Origin: H2-BAC3 sp045863035
GTDB lineage: Bacteria > Bacteroidota > Ignavibacteria > Ignavibacteriales > Ignavibacteriaceae
Reading direction: 5' to 3'
Assembly (NCBI GenBank): GCA_045863035.1
Contig: BTUV01000002.1
Coordinates: 122,448-186,447, forward strand
Length of the DNA stretch: 64,000 nt
This document shows, piece by piece, positions 44,964 to 54,189 of the stretch (its first letter is position 1; every line of letters begins with the position of its first letter). A model generated the notes under the pieces. That model saw only the letters and a program-made list of their open reading frames with translations. It was not told the DNA's origin and searched no databases. Position numbers and translations under genes: made by a program.

Positions 44964-45891
44964 AACCCTCGACCGTCTGAAAGCAGAAATCGGTAAGGTT
45001 ATTATTGGGCAGGAAAAAATTACTGAACAGCTTATAACCGGACTTCTTGCCGACGGTCATATCTTGATTGAAGGAGTACCTGGTATTGCAAAAACGCTGC
45101 TTGCCAAGTGTATTTCCAAGAGTATTTCATCAGAATTTAGCCGGATACAGTTTACGCCTGATCTGATGCCAAGCGATTTGATCGGCACAATGATATTTGA
45201 TTCTGCAAAATCTGATTTTTACTTCAGGAAAGGTCCTCTTTTTTCAAATATCGTTCTGATTGACGAAATTAACCGCGCGCCGGCAAAAACTCAATCAGCT
45301 CTGTTTGAGGTAATGGAAGAAAGACAAATCTCAGTTGATGGCACTACATATAAACTTCCGCCACCATTCATTGTTTTTGCAACACAGAACCCGATCGAAC
45401 AGGAGGGGACTTACCGGCTTCCCGAAGCACAGCTTGATCGTTTTCTTTTTAAGGTACTTATTGATTATCCCACCGATAAAGAGGAAGTACAAATACTTCT
45501 GAGTTATCAGGGGATAACTTCTGCGGACAAACTTAATCAGATTACCCCTGTTATCTCTTCAGATGAGATTGCTCTTATAAGGGGAAAGGTAGAATCTATT
45601 TATATCGATGAAAAAATTGCAGGATACATTTCGGCGATTGTAAATGCAACCAGAAAAAGCCGGGATATTATTTTGGGAGGTTCGCCGAGAGCATCACTTG
45701 CAATTATGAGATCGGCAAAAGCGCATGCAATTTTGCAGGGGCGACCCTACGTAATCCCGGATGATATAAAGGCAGTGGCACTTCCTGCCCTCAGACACAG
45801 AATCATTTTATCTCCTGAAAAGGAGATGGAAGGCCTGAGACCTGATGACCTGATTAAGCTGATTATCGACCGTATTGAAATTCCCCGGTGA
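44938..45891 (+). CDS. MoxR-family AAA+ ATPase
   Basis: AAA+ ATPase of 317 residues from the ATG at 44938 (a GTG lies 6 bp upstream). It contains Walker A GVPGIAKTLLAK (about 44-55), the PDLMPSDLIGT segment, Walker B LIDEINRAPAKTQSAL and sensor FATQNPIEQEGTYRLPEAQLDRF (positions about 142-164). MoxR proteins act as chaperones that mature or insert partners with VWA or DUF58 domains, here encoded by the next gene (4-bp overlap). A distinct MoxR/ChlI-type ATPase is at 16639. Confidence 0.95.
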   Translation: MQKEDIIFETLDRLKAEIGKVIIGQEKITEQLITGLLADGHILIEGVPGIAKTLLAKCISKSISSEFSRIQFTPDLMPSDLIGTMIFDSAKSDFYFRKGPLFSNIVLIDEINRAPAKTQSALFEVMEERQISVDGTTYKLPPPFIVFATQNPIEQEGTYRLPEAQLDRFLFKVLIDYPTDKEEVQILLSYQGITSADKLNQITPVISSDEIALIRGKVESIYIDEKIAGYISAIVNATRKSRDIILGGSPRASLAIMRSAKAHAILQGRPYVIPDDIKAVALPALRHRIILSPEKEMEGLRPDDLIKLIIDRIEIPR

Positions 45892-47222
45892 TGAAATATA
45901 TTTCGCAGTTTTACTTTAATACGAGATTTTTTTTAGTCCTCTGTTCATTGGCGTTGGTATGGGTTTTGTTATATATACTTAACCAGCCGGTTTTCTTTGG
46001 CTATGGTATTTCTGTTATTGCATTAACTGTTATAACTGCCGAAAGTATATTTTTATTTACTTCCGGGAGCCAGGTTACCGGAAAGAGAATACTGCCGGCG
46101 CGGTTTTCCAATGGGGACGATAATGTCTATCAGGTAGTGCTGGAAAATCTGACGCTAAGAAAAATCTTAATTACGCTTATTGATGAAATACCCGCACAGT
46201 TTCAGAAAAGAGATATACGGCAGGATGTCTTATTGAATAGCAGAGAGCTCAAAACTGCTGAATTTTTAGTGCGCCCGGTTCAGCGCGGTGAATATTGTTT
46301 CGGGCTGACCAGAGTTTTTCTTCACAGTCCTTTGCGGTTATTCAGGCGGCGATTTAGTTTTGGCAAGGAAGAAATAGTAAAAGTTTACCCTTCATTTCTT
46401 CATTTAAGAAAATATGAATTAACTGCGGTAAATGACCGTGTTCTCGTAAGCGGATTGAAAAAGGTTCGCCGTATTGGTCATTCAATGGAGTTTGAGCAGA
46501 TTAAAGATTATGTTTCCGGAGATGATCTCAGAAGTATTAATTGGAAAGCTACCGCCAGAAGGAATAAACTGATGGTGAACCACTTTACTGATGAAATCTC
46601 GCAGCAAATTTATTCAGTAATTGACTGTGGCAGAGTGATGAAAATGCCTTTTAACGGGATGCGGCTGATTGATTACGCAGTGAATGCCTCTCTGATGATT
46701 TCAGATATTGCGATGCTGAAGCAGGACCGTGCGGGTGTAGCAATTATTAACGAGAGAAAAATATCATTAATTTCGGCTGAAAATAGTAAGAAACATCTTC
46801 AGGTAATTAATGACTTCCTTTATAACGTTACTACTGAATTCGGTGAGTCGGATCTTGAATCTTTTTCTTCCTACTTTCTGTCAAGAGTCCGGCAGAGAAG
46901 TCTGGTGCTTTTATACACCAATTTTGAAACACCAGGATCCCTGCTCAGGCAAATCGGTTATATATCACGGCTTGCTAAATATCACCTGGTTACGGTAATC
47001 TTCTTCGAAAATACTGAAGTAAGAAAAGTTCTTGATGATACACCCGGCAGCATAGAAGATTTACTGTTAAAGGAGACAGTTTTGCGTTTCTCGGTTGAGA
47101 AAATGAGAATCATAAAGGAGCTTGAACTTCGCGGTATTCCGGCCATCCTGACTGCACCTGAGTCATTAAACACAGATGTACTCAGCAAATATATTGAGTT
47201 CAAAAAAAGAGGAATGTTATAA
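45888..47222 (+). CDS. DUF58-domain protein
   Basis: Protein of 444 residues with two N-terminal helices (about 12-60) and a cytoplasmic DUF58 core. The DUF58 signature is visible as DYVSGDDLRSINWKATARRNKLMVNHF (about residues 205-231), followed by a VWA-like region beginning with SVIDCGRVMK. DUF58 proteins are the constant partners of MoxR ATPases. It overlaps the MoxR gene by 4 bp. Mechanism and target are unknown in this lineage. Confidence 0.9.
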   Translation: MMKYISQFYFNTRFFLVLCSLALVWVLLYILNQPVFFGYGISVIALTVITAESIFLFTSGSQVTGKRILPARFSNGDDNVYQVVLENLTLRKILITLIDEIPAQFQKRDIRQDVLLNSRELKTAEFLVRPVQRGEYCFGLTRVFLHSPLRLFRRRFSFGKEEIVKVYPSFLHLRKYELTAVNDRVLVSGLKKVRRIGHSMEFEQIKDYVSGDDLRSINWKATARRNKLMVNHFTDEISQQIYSVIDCGRVMKMPFNGMRLIDYAVNASLMISDIAMLKQDRAGVAIINERKISLISAENSKKHLQVINDFLYNVTTEFGESDLESFSSYFLSRVRQRSLVLLYTNFETPGSLLRQIGYISRLAKYHLVTVIFFENTEVRKVLDDTPGSIEDLLLKETVLRFSVEKMRIIKELELRGIPAILTAPESLNTDVLSKYIEFKKRGML

Positions 47223-47240
47223 AATGGAGCTTGCAGCTCT

Positions 47241-47966
47241 ATGAGCACAGTACAAATTGATACAACCCAGAATGTGAGGATAGATTTTGAATGTGCCTCT
47301 CTGGGGCTCAGAATTGCCGGATGGTTTATTGATGCGGTTATTATTACGGTTTATATTATCGGTGTCCTTTTTTTGCTCGGCTGGTCTATGATGGGCAACT
47401 TATCATACGCAGCAGGTATGATTCTTTATTTACCTCTTTTCTTTTACGATTTATTGTTTGAATACTATTTTAATGGTCAGAGTCCGGCTAAGATGATGTT
47501 AAAGATAAAAGTAATTCGTCTTGATGGCTCTGCTCCGTCGTTCACTTCATATTTCCTTCGCTGGGTCACAAGGTTTGTAGATATTACGTTTACTTTTGGC
47601 GGGCTCGCGATAATGACTTATTTAATCACAGGCAAGGGGCAGAGAATGGGTGACCTTGCAGCGGGAACAGCAGTTGTTCATCATCCGTTGAAGAATCTTT
47701 CCGGAAGTCGGTTTAATATGAAGTTTCCTGAATCCTACAGGGTTACGTATCCAGAAGTCAGACTGCTTAATGATGATGAAATTCGTCTGATTAAGGAAGT
47801 AATTGACCGGGTAAAGTCAGGACTGTATCGCGATGGCGACTCGGAATTGGTTGAAAGAACTGCAGAATTAATCAATAAGCGGCTTGGGATTTCCCTTAAA
47901 CACGATATTGCATCTCTGCAGATGCTTGTCAATGACTACTATTTTATTACTGTTCACCAGGAGTAA
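47241..47966 (+). CDS. RDD-family membrane protein
   Basis: Protein of 241 residues. The N-terminal RDD domain (about 10-155) has three hydrophobic helices and the typical FECASLGLRIAGWFIDAVII and QRMGDLAAGTAVV, followed by an 85-residue soluble C-terminus. It closes the SpoIIM-MoxR-DUF58 cluster in the order usual for Bacteroidota. Its 3' end overlaps the convergent rsmI gene by 20 bp, so the two transcripts are partly antisense. Confidence 0.9.
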   Translation: MSTVQIDTTQNVRIDFECASLGLRIAGWFIDAVIITVYIIGVLFLLGWSMMGNLSYAAGMILYLPLFFYDLLFEYYFNGQSPAKMMLKIKVIRLDGSAPSFTSYFLRWVTRFVDITFTFGGLAIMTYLITGKGQRMGDLAAGTAVVHHPLKNLSGSRFNMKFPESYRVTYPEVRLLNDDEIRLIKEVIDRVKSGLYRDGDSELVERTAELINKRLGISLKHDIASLQMLVNDYYFITVHQE

Positions 47967-48654
47967 ACGCAATTCCCTCAGAACGTTTGAATCCTTTTTT
48001 TGCGATAAGAACCACAAACTCACCCTTGCTTATTTTTTCAGGAAACGATTCAACAAGCTGTTGAGGGTAACCTTCCCAGGTTTCTTCGAATTTCTTTGTA
48101 ATTTCCCTCATAACTAGCACCAACCGGTCTGGTATATATTGCCGGAGTTCAGAGAGCAGTTTTTCAATCCTATGGCTTGATTCAAAAAGGACAATAGTTG
48201 CTTCAAACTGTGAAAGCTCTTTTAATTTTTTCTGTCTCCCTTTTTTCAGCGGCAGAAATCCTTCAAACAGGTATGAGTCAGTAGGAATTCCAGCGATAGA
48301 AAGTGCGGCAGTTACTGAGGATGCCCCAGGAAGAGCAGCGATTTCAATCCCGGCAGATTTTGCTGCATTTACCAAACGAACGCCCGGGTCAGATATACCA
48401 GGTGTTCCGGCATCAGAGACGAGAACAGCAATATTCGCCTGAGCAATTCTTCCAATTATCCAATCAATATTTTTTGCCTCATTAAAGGCATTGATTACAA
48501 TAAATTCTTTATGAGGAATTTCAAGATGTTTAAGAAGTATTCCGGTTACTCGGGTATCCTCACAGAGTATAACATCGGCTTCTTTGAAGAGTCGAATTAC
48601 TCTGAGGGTTATATCCTCAAGATTTCCTATTGGAGTTGCAGCTACGTAAAGCAT
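47947..48654 (-). CDS. rsmI: 16S rRNA 2'-O-methyltransferase RsmI
   Basis: SAM-dependent methyltransferase of 235 residues that modifies C1402 of 16S rRNA. The tetrapyrrole-methylase fold is recognisable by VAATPIGNLEDITLR at the N-terminus, VILCEDTRVT (about 30), LVSDAGTPGISDPG (about 77-90) and LPGASSVTAALSIAG. Length is slightly below the usual 270-290, the C-terminal helix-turn-helix extension being short. It is convergent with the RDD gene and lies 65 bp downstream of the lysine aminotransferase gene, separated by a terminator. Confidence 0.95.
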   Translation of the reverse strand: MLYVAATPIGNLEDITLRVIRLFKEADVILCEDTRVTGILLKHLEIPHKEFIVINAFNEAKNIDWIIGRIAQANIAVLVSDAGTPGISDPGVRLVNAAKSAGIEIAALPGASSVTAALSIAGIPTDSYLFEGFLPLKKGRQKKLKELSQFEATIVLFESSHRIEKLLSELRQYIPDRLVLVMREITKKFEETWEGYPQQLVESFPEKISKGEFVVLIAKKGFKRSEGIAFTPGEQ

Positions 48655-48672
48655 AAGTCTTTAAAATGGAAA

Positions 48673-48696
48673 CGGCTCCCTGATAAAGGGGAGCCG
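48673..48696 (-). terminator. Terminator after the lysine aminotransferase gene
   Basis: Minus-strand stem CGGCTCCC/GGGAGCCG (8 bp, 8-nt loop; arms 48689-48696 and 48673-48680), 24 bp after the lat stop, followed by TTTCCATTTTAA. The T-rich tail is interrupted, so efficiency may be modest. Confidence 0.6.
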
Positions 48697-48719
48697 CACC
48701 ATGCAAGTAGTATAATAAA

Positions 48720-50069
48720 TTAGTTTTTTGATGACATCAAATATAAAACATCTCTCATAACCTGCAAGCCCTCGCTCATATCACTTTTATTTACGGTAAG
48801 TGGGTTACGGAACCGGATTGACTGGGTTCCGCAGCCGAGCATGGCTATTTTCCTGATATAGAGCTCTTTCAAGAACTCATTCCGTAACTCAGGATTGGGG
48901 AAATCAAATGCGCACATAAGTCCGAGCCCTCTTACATTTAGCACCAGTTTCGGAAAATTCTGCTGAATATCCTTCAGATTATCTAAGAGGAAAGCGCCAA
49001 TATTTCTGGAATTCTCAAGCAGGTTTTCATCTCTGACTACTTCAAGAATTTTGGTGGCCCTGACCATATCGGTCAGATTTCCGCCCCAGGTTGAGTTAAT
49101 ACGGCTTGACTTACGGAAGCAATGGTCTTCAATATCATCAATCCGGTCAGATACCATAATACCGCAGACCTGGAATTTTTTGCCAAATGAGATAATGTCC
49201 GGCATTACGTAATGTTCGGAAGCCCACATTTTACCGGTCATTCCCATTCCGGTCTGCACCTCATCGAACATTAAAAGGATTTCATTGGCGTCTGCAATTT
49301 CCCGGAGCTTCAGGAAAAACTCTTTCCGGAAGAAATTATCGCCGCCTTCTGCCTGAATTGGTTCGAGGATAATTACCGCGATATCATCCTTATTAGCTGC
49401 GATTGCTGCTTCAATTTCAGAAATTGCCTGCTTTTCAAGTGCGATTACCTGGTCTAAATTGCTCTCCAGAGGGAAAGTTATTTTAGGGTTGATGATTCTC
49501 GGCCAATCAAACTTGGGGTAATACTGGACTTTATTAATGTCAGTATTTGTGAGTGACATCGTATAACCGGTTCTTCCATGGAATGCTTCCTTAAAGTGAA
49601 GAACTTTAGTGCCTTTTTCCTCTTTGTAACCCTTCTTAAAGTTCTTTTTAATTTTCCAGTCAAACGCAACCTTTAGTCCGTTTTCAACACCAACAGCGCC
49701 GCCTTCAACGAAGAAGAGGTACTTAAAATGAGCAGGTTTTGCTATCTCTGCAAAGGTTTGAACAAATTCAGCCATGAATTCGGTGTACATATCGGAGTTT
49801 GATGGCTTGTTTCTCGCCGCCAGAATGAGCTTTTCGTGAAATTCTGGGCTGGAAATAGCCGGGTGATTCATTCCAAGAGCATTTGACGCGAAGAATGAGA
49901 AGAAATCCAGATACCGGTCTCCGTTTCTAGAATCGTACAGCCATGAGCCCTGGCTTTTTTCGAGATCAAGGATGAATTCAAAGCCGTCAGCCAACATATT
50001 TTTGGACAAAACTGAGTGAACATCGCTTGGTTTTACAGACGAATAGGTGGAATTATGCACAATTTCCAT
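48720..50069 (-). CDS. lat: L-lysine 6-aminotransferase
   Basis: Class III PLP aminotransferase of 449 residues that transfers the epsilon-amino group of lysine to 2-oxoglutarate, giving aminoadipate semialdehyde. The PLP Lys is in SFGKKFQVCG (297 or 298), FDEVQTG is at 268-274, and the N-terminal LDFFSFFASNALGMNHP and the STWGGNLTDMVR segment match lysine epsilon-aminotransferases rather than ornithine enzymes. An ALDH7-type dehydrogenase, which uses the product, is divergently encoded 318 bp away. Other omega-aminotransferase activities cannot be excluded from sequence alone. Confidence 0.9.
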   Translation of the reverse strand: MEIVHNSTYSSVKPSDVHSVLSKNMLADGFEFILDLEKSQGSWLYDSRNGDRYLDFFSFFASNALGMNHPAISSPEFHEKLILAARNKPSNSDMYTEFMAEFVQTFAEIAKPAHFKYLFFVEGGAVGVENGLKVAFDWKIKKNFKKGYKEEKGTKVLHFKEAFHGRTGYTMSLTNTDINKVQYYPKFDWPRIINPKITFPLESNLDQVIALEKQAISEIEAAIAANKDDIAVIILEPIQAEGGDNFFRKEFFLKLREIADANEILLMFDEVQTGMGMTGKMWASEHYVMPDIISFGKKFQVCGIMVSDRIDDIEDHCFRKSSRINSTWGGNLTDMVRATKILEVVRDENLLENSRNIGAFLLDNLKDIQQNFPKLVLNVRGLGLMCAFDFPNPELRNEFLKELYIRKIAMLGCGTQSIRFRNPLTVNKSDMSEGLQVMRDVLYLMSSKN

Positions 50070-50387
50070 GTGATTACCTTTAAAAGTTAAAAAATTTGAA
50101 AACTATTTATGAAAAGAGAACGGGGGCGATCAGGTAAGTTTAAAATACATTTTCAAATCTCGAAACGAGATAGCTTCTCTTGCTGTATCTGTCGAAAATG
50201 TGATTCATTATGTCTTAATAAGTTTGAATGCAAAATTAAAGATACTTTCAGAAATTTACAAGTTGGATAAGAACTGACCTGTTTTCCCCCCTTTTTACAA
50301 CGGAATGGGCTTTTTCCCGCTCTCAGGGGTGAGTTCAATTTGGTTATATTTACTGTTACTTTTTTCGATTTTTTTCAAAGGATAACA
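50070..50387. other. Intergenic region between lat and the ALDH7 gene
   Basis: Divergent control region of 318 bp. It holds the inverted repeat at 50157-50171 and an AAAGGA ribosome site before 50388. I see no full promoter match, RNA gene or open frame of credible length here. Confidence 0.6.
50157..50171. promoter_or_regulatory. Inverted repeat, candidate operator
   Basis: ATCTCGAAACGAGAT is a perfect palindrome with 6-bp arms around AAA, in the region shared by two divergent lysine-catabolism genes. The position suits a common operator, but no regulator gene is adjacent. Confidence 0.35.
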
Positions 50388-51920
50388 ATGGATTTCTTAA
50401 AGCAATTAGGCATTAAAGACAAGAATTTTGGCGCGGCCTCAGGGCTGAATTGGTACAATACAACAGATCAGGGGGAGTTAAAAATCTCCTCTCCGGCAAC
50501 AGGCGAGTATATTGGCTCGGTTTATCAGGCAAGCGAAAAGGATTATTATGACCTGATAGAAAAAGGGAAAGCAGCTTTTAAGGTCTGGAGAAAGCTTCCT
50601 GCCCCAAAGAGAGGTGAAGTTGTTCGTCAGATTGGTAATAAACTGCGTGAATACAAAAAACCGCTCGGTAGTCTGGTTTCTTTCGAAATGGGAAAATCAC
50701 TCCAGGAGGGGATGGGGGAGGTTCAGGAAATTATAGATATCTGCGATTTTGCAGTTGGGCTTTCCCGTCAGCTTTATGGAAATACCATGGTTTCAGAACG
50801 TCCGAACCACAGGATGTATGATCAGTACCATCCCCTGGGAATCGTTGGCACGGTAACAGCATTCAACTTCCCGGTTGCAGTCTGGGGTTGGAATGCAATG
50901 CTTGCGGCAGTCTGCGGTGATGTTAACCTTTGGAAACCATCTTCAAAAGTACCTCTTAGCGCTATAGCTATTCAGAATTTGATAGCTGATGTACTCAAAG
51001 AGAATAACGTACCTGAAGGAGTATTCTCACTTATAGTCGGCAGGGGTGCAACCATCGGGGAAAGAATGCTTGAAGATAAAAACGTACCAATGGTAAGTGT
51101 TACCGGTTCAACAAGAGTCGGCCGGCATTGTGCGGAAGTAGTTGGTAAACGATTCGGTAAAATGATATTAGAACTCGGCGGCAACAACGGCATCATCATC
51201 ACGCCTGATGCAGACCTTAAACTGGCTATTCCGGCTGTTGTGTTTGGTGCGGTGGGTACCTGCGGACAGAGATGTACTTCAACCAGAAGACTTATCATTC
51301 ATGAATCAATTTATGATAAGGTAAAAGAAGCACTCACAAAAGCATATTCATCACTTAGAATTGGCAACCCGCTTGATGAAAACAATCATGTTGGTCCGCT
51401 TATTGATAAAGATGCCGTCAAAACATTCCTTGCAGCGTTAGATAAAGTTAAAGCTGAAGGAGGTACAATACTTTTCGGTGGTGAAAATCTCAGCGGCGCC
51501 GGTTATGAATCAGGATGTTATGTAACTCCTGCATTAGTTGAAGCAGAAAATCATTATGAAATTGTTCAGGAAGAAACCTTTGCACCAATTCTTTATCTGA
51601 TGAAATACTCCGGTGAAGTAAGTGAGGCAATCGAAATTCATAACGATGTTGTGCAAGGGCTTTCATCAGCAATTTTCACAAACAATATGCGCGAAGCTGA
51701 AGAATTCCTTTCAGGATGGGGTTCGGACTGCGGAATTGCAAATGTGAATATCGGTACATCAGGTGCTGAAATTGGCGGAGCATTCGGCGGTGAGAAAGAA
51801 ACCGGAGGCGGACGCGAATCTGGTTCTGATGCATGGAAAGCATATATGCGCCGTCAGACTAACACCATCAATTTCGGTAAAACCCTGCCTCTTGCACAGG
51901 GTATTAAATTCGAAATATAA
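50388..51920 (+). CDS. Aldehyde dehydrogenase, ALDH7/aminoadipate semialdehyde dehydrogenase type
   Basis: NAD-dependent dehydrogenase of 510 residues. The start is the ATG at 50388 with AAAGGA about 8 bp upstream; a longer in-frame reading from 50340 has no ribosome site. Catalytic Cys296 is in GQRCTSTRR and the general base Glu262 is in LELGGNN; both contexts are those of ALDH7 (antiquitin), which oxidises aminoadipate semialdehyde to aminoadipate. The divergent lysine 6-aminotransferase supplies that substrate, and the dehydrogenase at 10276 may too. The catalytic site is complete. Confidence 0.9.
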   Translation: MDFLKQLGIKDKNFGAASGLNWYNTTDQGELKISSPATGEYIGSVYQASEKDYYDLIEKGKAAFKVWRKLPAPKRGEVVRQIGNKLREYKKPLGSLVSFEMGKSLQEGMGEVQEIIDICDFAVGLSRQLYGNTMVSERPNHRMYDQYHPLGIVGTVTAFNFPVAVWGWNAMLAAVCGDVNLWKPSSKVPLSAIAIQNLIADVLKENNVPEGVFSLIVGRGATIGERMLEDKNVPMVSVTGSTRVGRHCAEVVGKRFGKMILELGGNNGIIITPDADLKLAIPAVVFGAVGTCGQRCTSTRRLIIHESIYDKVKEALTKAYSSLRIGNPLDENNHVGPLIDKDAVKTFLAALDKVKAEGGTILFGGENLSGAGYESGCYVTPALVEAENHYEIVQEETFAPILYLMKYSGEVSEAIEIHNDVVQGLSSAIFTNNMREAEEFLSGWGSDCGIANVNIGTSGAEIGGAFGGEKETGGGRESGSDAWKAYMRRQTNTINFGKTLPLAQGIKFEI

Positions 51921-52431
51921 TACATAGATAATTTTGTAGAGACACGCCGCGGCGTGTCTCTACGGAAATATATCTTCCGGTGTCCCATCGTAGCAATTGG
52001 TTCATTTCACCTCATGGCAAGTTACGACCTGTAACAACAAATGGTTCAAGCGTACAGACACGCCGCGGCGTGTCTCTACAGTTTTGAATTGATGTTAAAT
52101 ACAAATAGCTGCAAAATATGCGATCACAGCGTCAAAAAATAAAAATCTACAATGCTTTATACAGACACGCCGCGGCGTGTCTCTACGGTTTTGAATTGAC
52201 GATAAATAAAAACAACTGCAAAATTATTATTTCCACGATTGCGATCACTGCATCAAAAAATAAAAATCTATAATGCTCCGTACAGACACGCCGCGGCGTG
52301 TCTCTACAGTTTTGAATTGACGATAAATAAAAATAGCTGCAAAATTATTATTTCCACGATTGCGATCACTGCATCAAAAAATAAAAATCTATAATGCTCC
52401 GTACAGACACGCCGCGGCGTGTCTCTACGGT
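51921..52431. repeat. Tandem array of units carrying 28-bp palindromes
   Basis: Between two convergent genes lie five copies of a 28-bp palindrome with half-site GTAGAGACACGCCG and centre CCGCGG: 51936-51963 (perfect), 52052-52079, 52159-52186, 52280-52307 and 52401-52428 (these four read ACAGAC in place of AGAGAC at the left end). The last three close tandem units: 52080-52186 (107 bp), 52187-52307 and 52308-52428 (both 121 bp, nearly identical). The 107-bp unit lacks 14 bp present in the others. Palindromes of this kind are known as dispersed repeats in several bacterial phyla. They could terminate both converging transcripts. Confidence 0.9.
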
Positions 52432-54171
52432 TTATTTAAGCAATAATATCTTTCGTATATACCGCCTGGAAGATATATTTTCTCCTTCGGCTCTGAATTC
52501 TAACACTGCGTAAAACACACCGGTATGATTTTGTTTTGCATTCCAATTAAACTGGTATGTGCCCGCATTGCTTTCGCCAATGGTTAGTATTTCAACCAGT
52601 TCACCCAGTGAAGAATAAACAGAAAGAGTAACATGTCCAGCCCTGGATAATGTATATTCAACAGTGGTAGCCGGATTAAACGGATTGGGAAAGTTCGTAA
52701 GTACCGCATAATCCGCGACTGTGGTGCCGCTGAATTGAATAACTATTTCGCTGCTAAATGAAAACCTACCAGAAAAATCAGTTTGCTTTATTCTGAATCG
52801 GTCACCCTCACTGAACGATCTGATTTCGTAAAAATAGTTCTGCGATTCGGTTGTTGTTCCTGCTCCTTTAACTATACCAATTGAGTTCCAGCCAGAATTT
52901 GTATGTTTCTCAATGGTAAAGTAACTGTTATTGGTCTCGCTAGCGGTAGTCCAGTTGAGCATCAGGGAATTAGTGTTTACCGAATAGCTAAAGCTGGTGA
53001 ATTCAACCGGTATGGGTTCAAAAAGCTGCCCCCTTTTCATAAAGATATCAGCCAGAACCACGCCATCCCTTACCCCGCCAGGTGTAAAGAATGTGGCGAT
53101 GTATCCATTTCCCTTTGCCAAAATTACAGAGGAGTTTCTTGTTACATATATTGAAGGTATTTCATAAACAAGTGTTGTATCGGAAAATATGCCATTTTGT
53201 CCATATACCAGATAAAAACCCTTACCCGATGCCGCAACAGAGGACTGGTAGATTACATAAACCCTCTGGCTATCATCAACCGCAATATTCTGCATTCCCG
53301 AGGGGCGCTGACCTGCCGGTGTAAATGCAACAGGAGCTGTAAAACTGCCATTCAGACCAGATATATAATACATTCTGAGTTCTGACTCAAGCCGATAAAC
53401 AATATGAACCAGATTATATTTGTCCACCGCAATCTTACAGGTTGTTACGTTTGCAGTGACAGGAAGATTAACCGGTGTTATAGAACCTGATATATCATTA
53501 AAATATTTAAGGGCTCCGCCAAAAACTCCTCCTGATTTTACAAGAATATGCACTTTACCGTTATTGTCAACATCAAGACTGGCATCATAATCTCCTGAAG
53601 TTTCTGCTGCCGTTAATAGATGGGGAGATGATGTCTGTCCTGATCTCAAATCATGTTTAAGATAGTATGCATTATCAGGATCATTGGTATAGGTAAAATA
53701 TACGATATGCAGAACACTGTCAGGACCAATTTTACTATAGGGTGTTGCTTTATTCAGTCCTCCTGTTGACAGATATATGGGGGGAGTGAAATTGCCTGAA
53801 ATATTGTTCGTGTATTTTAACTGAAACAAATTACCGGCATCCCGGCCGATGAAAATGATATGGACTTTATTATTCTGGTCAATAGAAAGCGTTGAATAGT
53901 TATCATCAACACTATTTGAGGAAAGGTTTATCGTATCTGAAAATCCGGAATCAGTTTCATAACGGTAATAAATCTCTCTGCTATTACTGTTTGTTCCTTC
54001 CTGACCAGTGTAAGAAACATGAATCCTGCCGTTATTGTCAAACGCGGCAAACTGTCTGTTGTTAAATAAATTATTTGAAGCAATTACCTCGAGAGGGAAG
54101 TTAAGACCCTGTGGTAATATGTTTAAGGAAATTAAAAAACCAAGTGAAAAAATCATGAGCCGGGCAGTCAT
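52432..54171 (-). CDS. T9SS cargo with beta-propeller-like repeats
   Basis: Secreted protein of 579 residues. A signal peptide (about 1-20) is followed by six or so repeats of the form V-D-x-x-G/N-x-V-H/Y-I-V-Y (for example KYNLVHIVYR, DSQRVYVIYQ), which suggest a beta-propeller (sialidase-like fold), then a FnIII-like bridge and the T9SS type A sorting domain (NFPNPFNPATTVEYTLSRAG near 490, C-terminal SRRYIRKILLLK). No sialidase catalytic motif is visible. The stop lies 4 bp from the last palindrome. It follows purB by 18 bp and is probably in the htrA-purB operon. Confidence 0.85.
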   Translation of the reverse strand: MTARLMIFSLGFLISLNILPQGLNFPLEVIASNNLFNNRQFAAFDNNGRIHVSYTGQEGTNSNSREIYYRYETDSGFSDTINLSSNSVDDNYSTLSIDQNNKVHIIFIGRDAGNLFQLKYTNNISGNFTPPIYLSTGGLNKATPYSKIGPDSVLHIVYFTYTNDPDNAYYLKHDLRSGQTSSPHLLTAAETSGDYDASLDVDNNGKVHILVKSGGVFGGALKYFNDISGSITPVNLPVTANVTTCKIAVDKYNLVHIVYRLESELRMYYISGLNGSFTAPVAFTPAGQRPSGMQNIAVDDSQRVYVIYQSSVAASGKGFYLVYGQNGIFSDTTLVYEIPSIYVTRNSSVILAKGNGYIATFFTPGGVRDGVVLADIFMKRGQLFEPIPVEFTSFSYSVNTNSLMLNWTTASETNNSYFTIEKHTNSGWNSIGIVKGAGTTTESQNYFYEIRSFSEGDRFRIKQTDFSGRFSFSSEIVIQFSGTTVADYAVLTNFPNPFNPATTVEYTLSRAGHVTLSVYSSLGELVEILTIGESNAGTYQFNWNAKQNHTGVFYAVLEFRAEGENISSRRYIRKILLLK

Positions 54172-54189
54172 GTTTATTCTCCTGTATAT

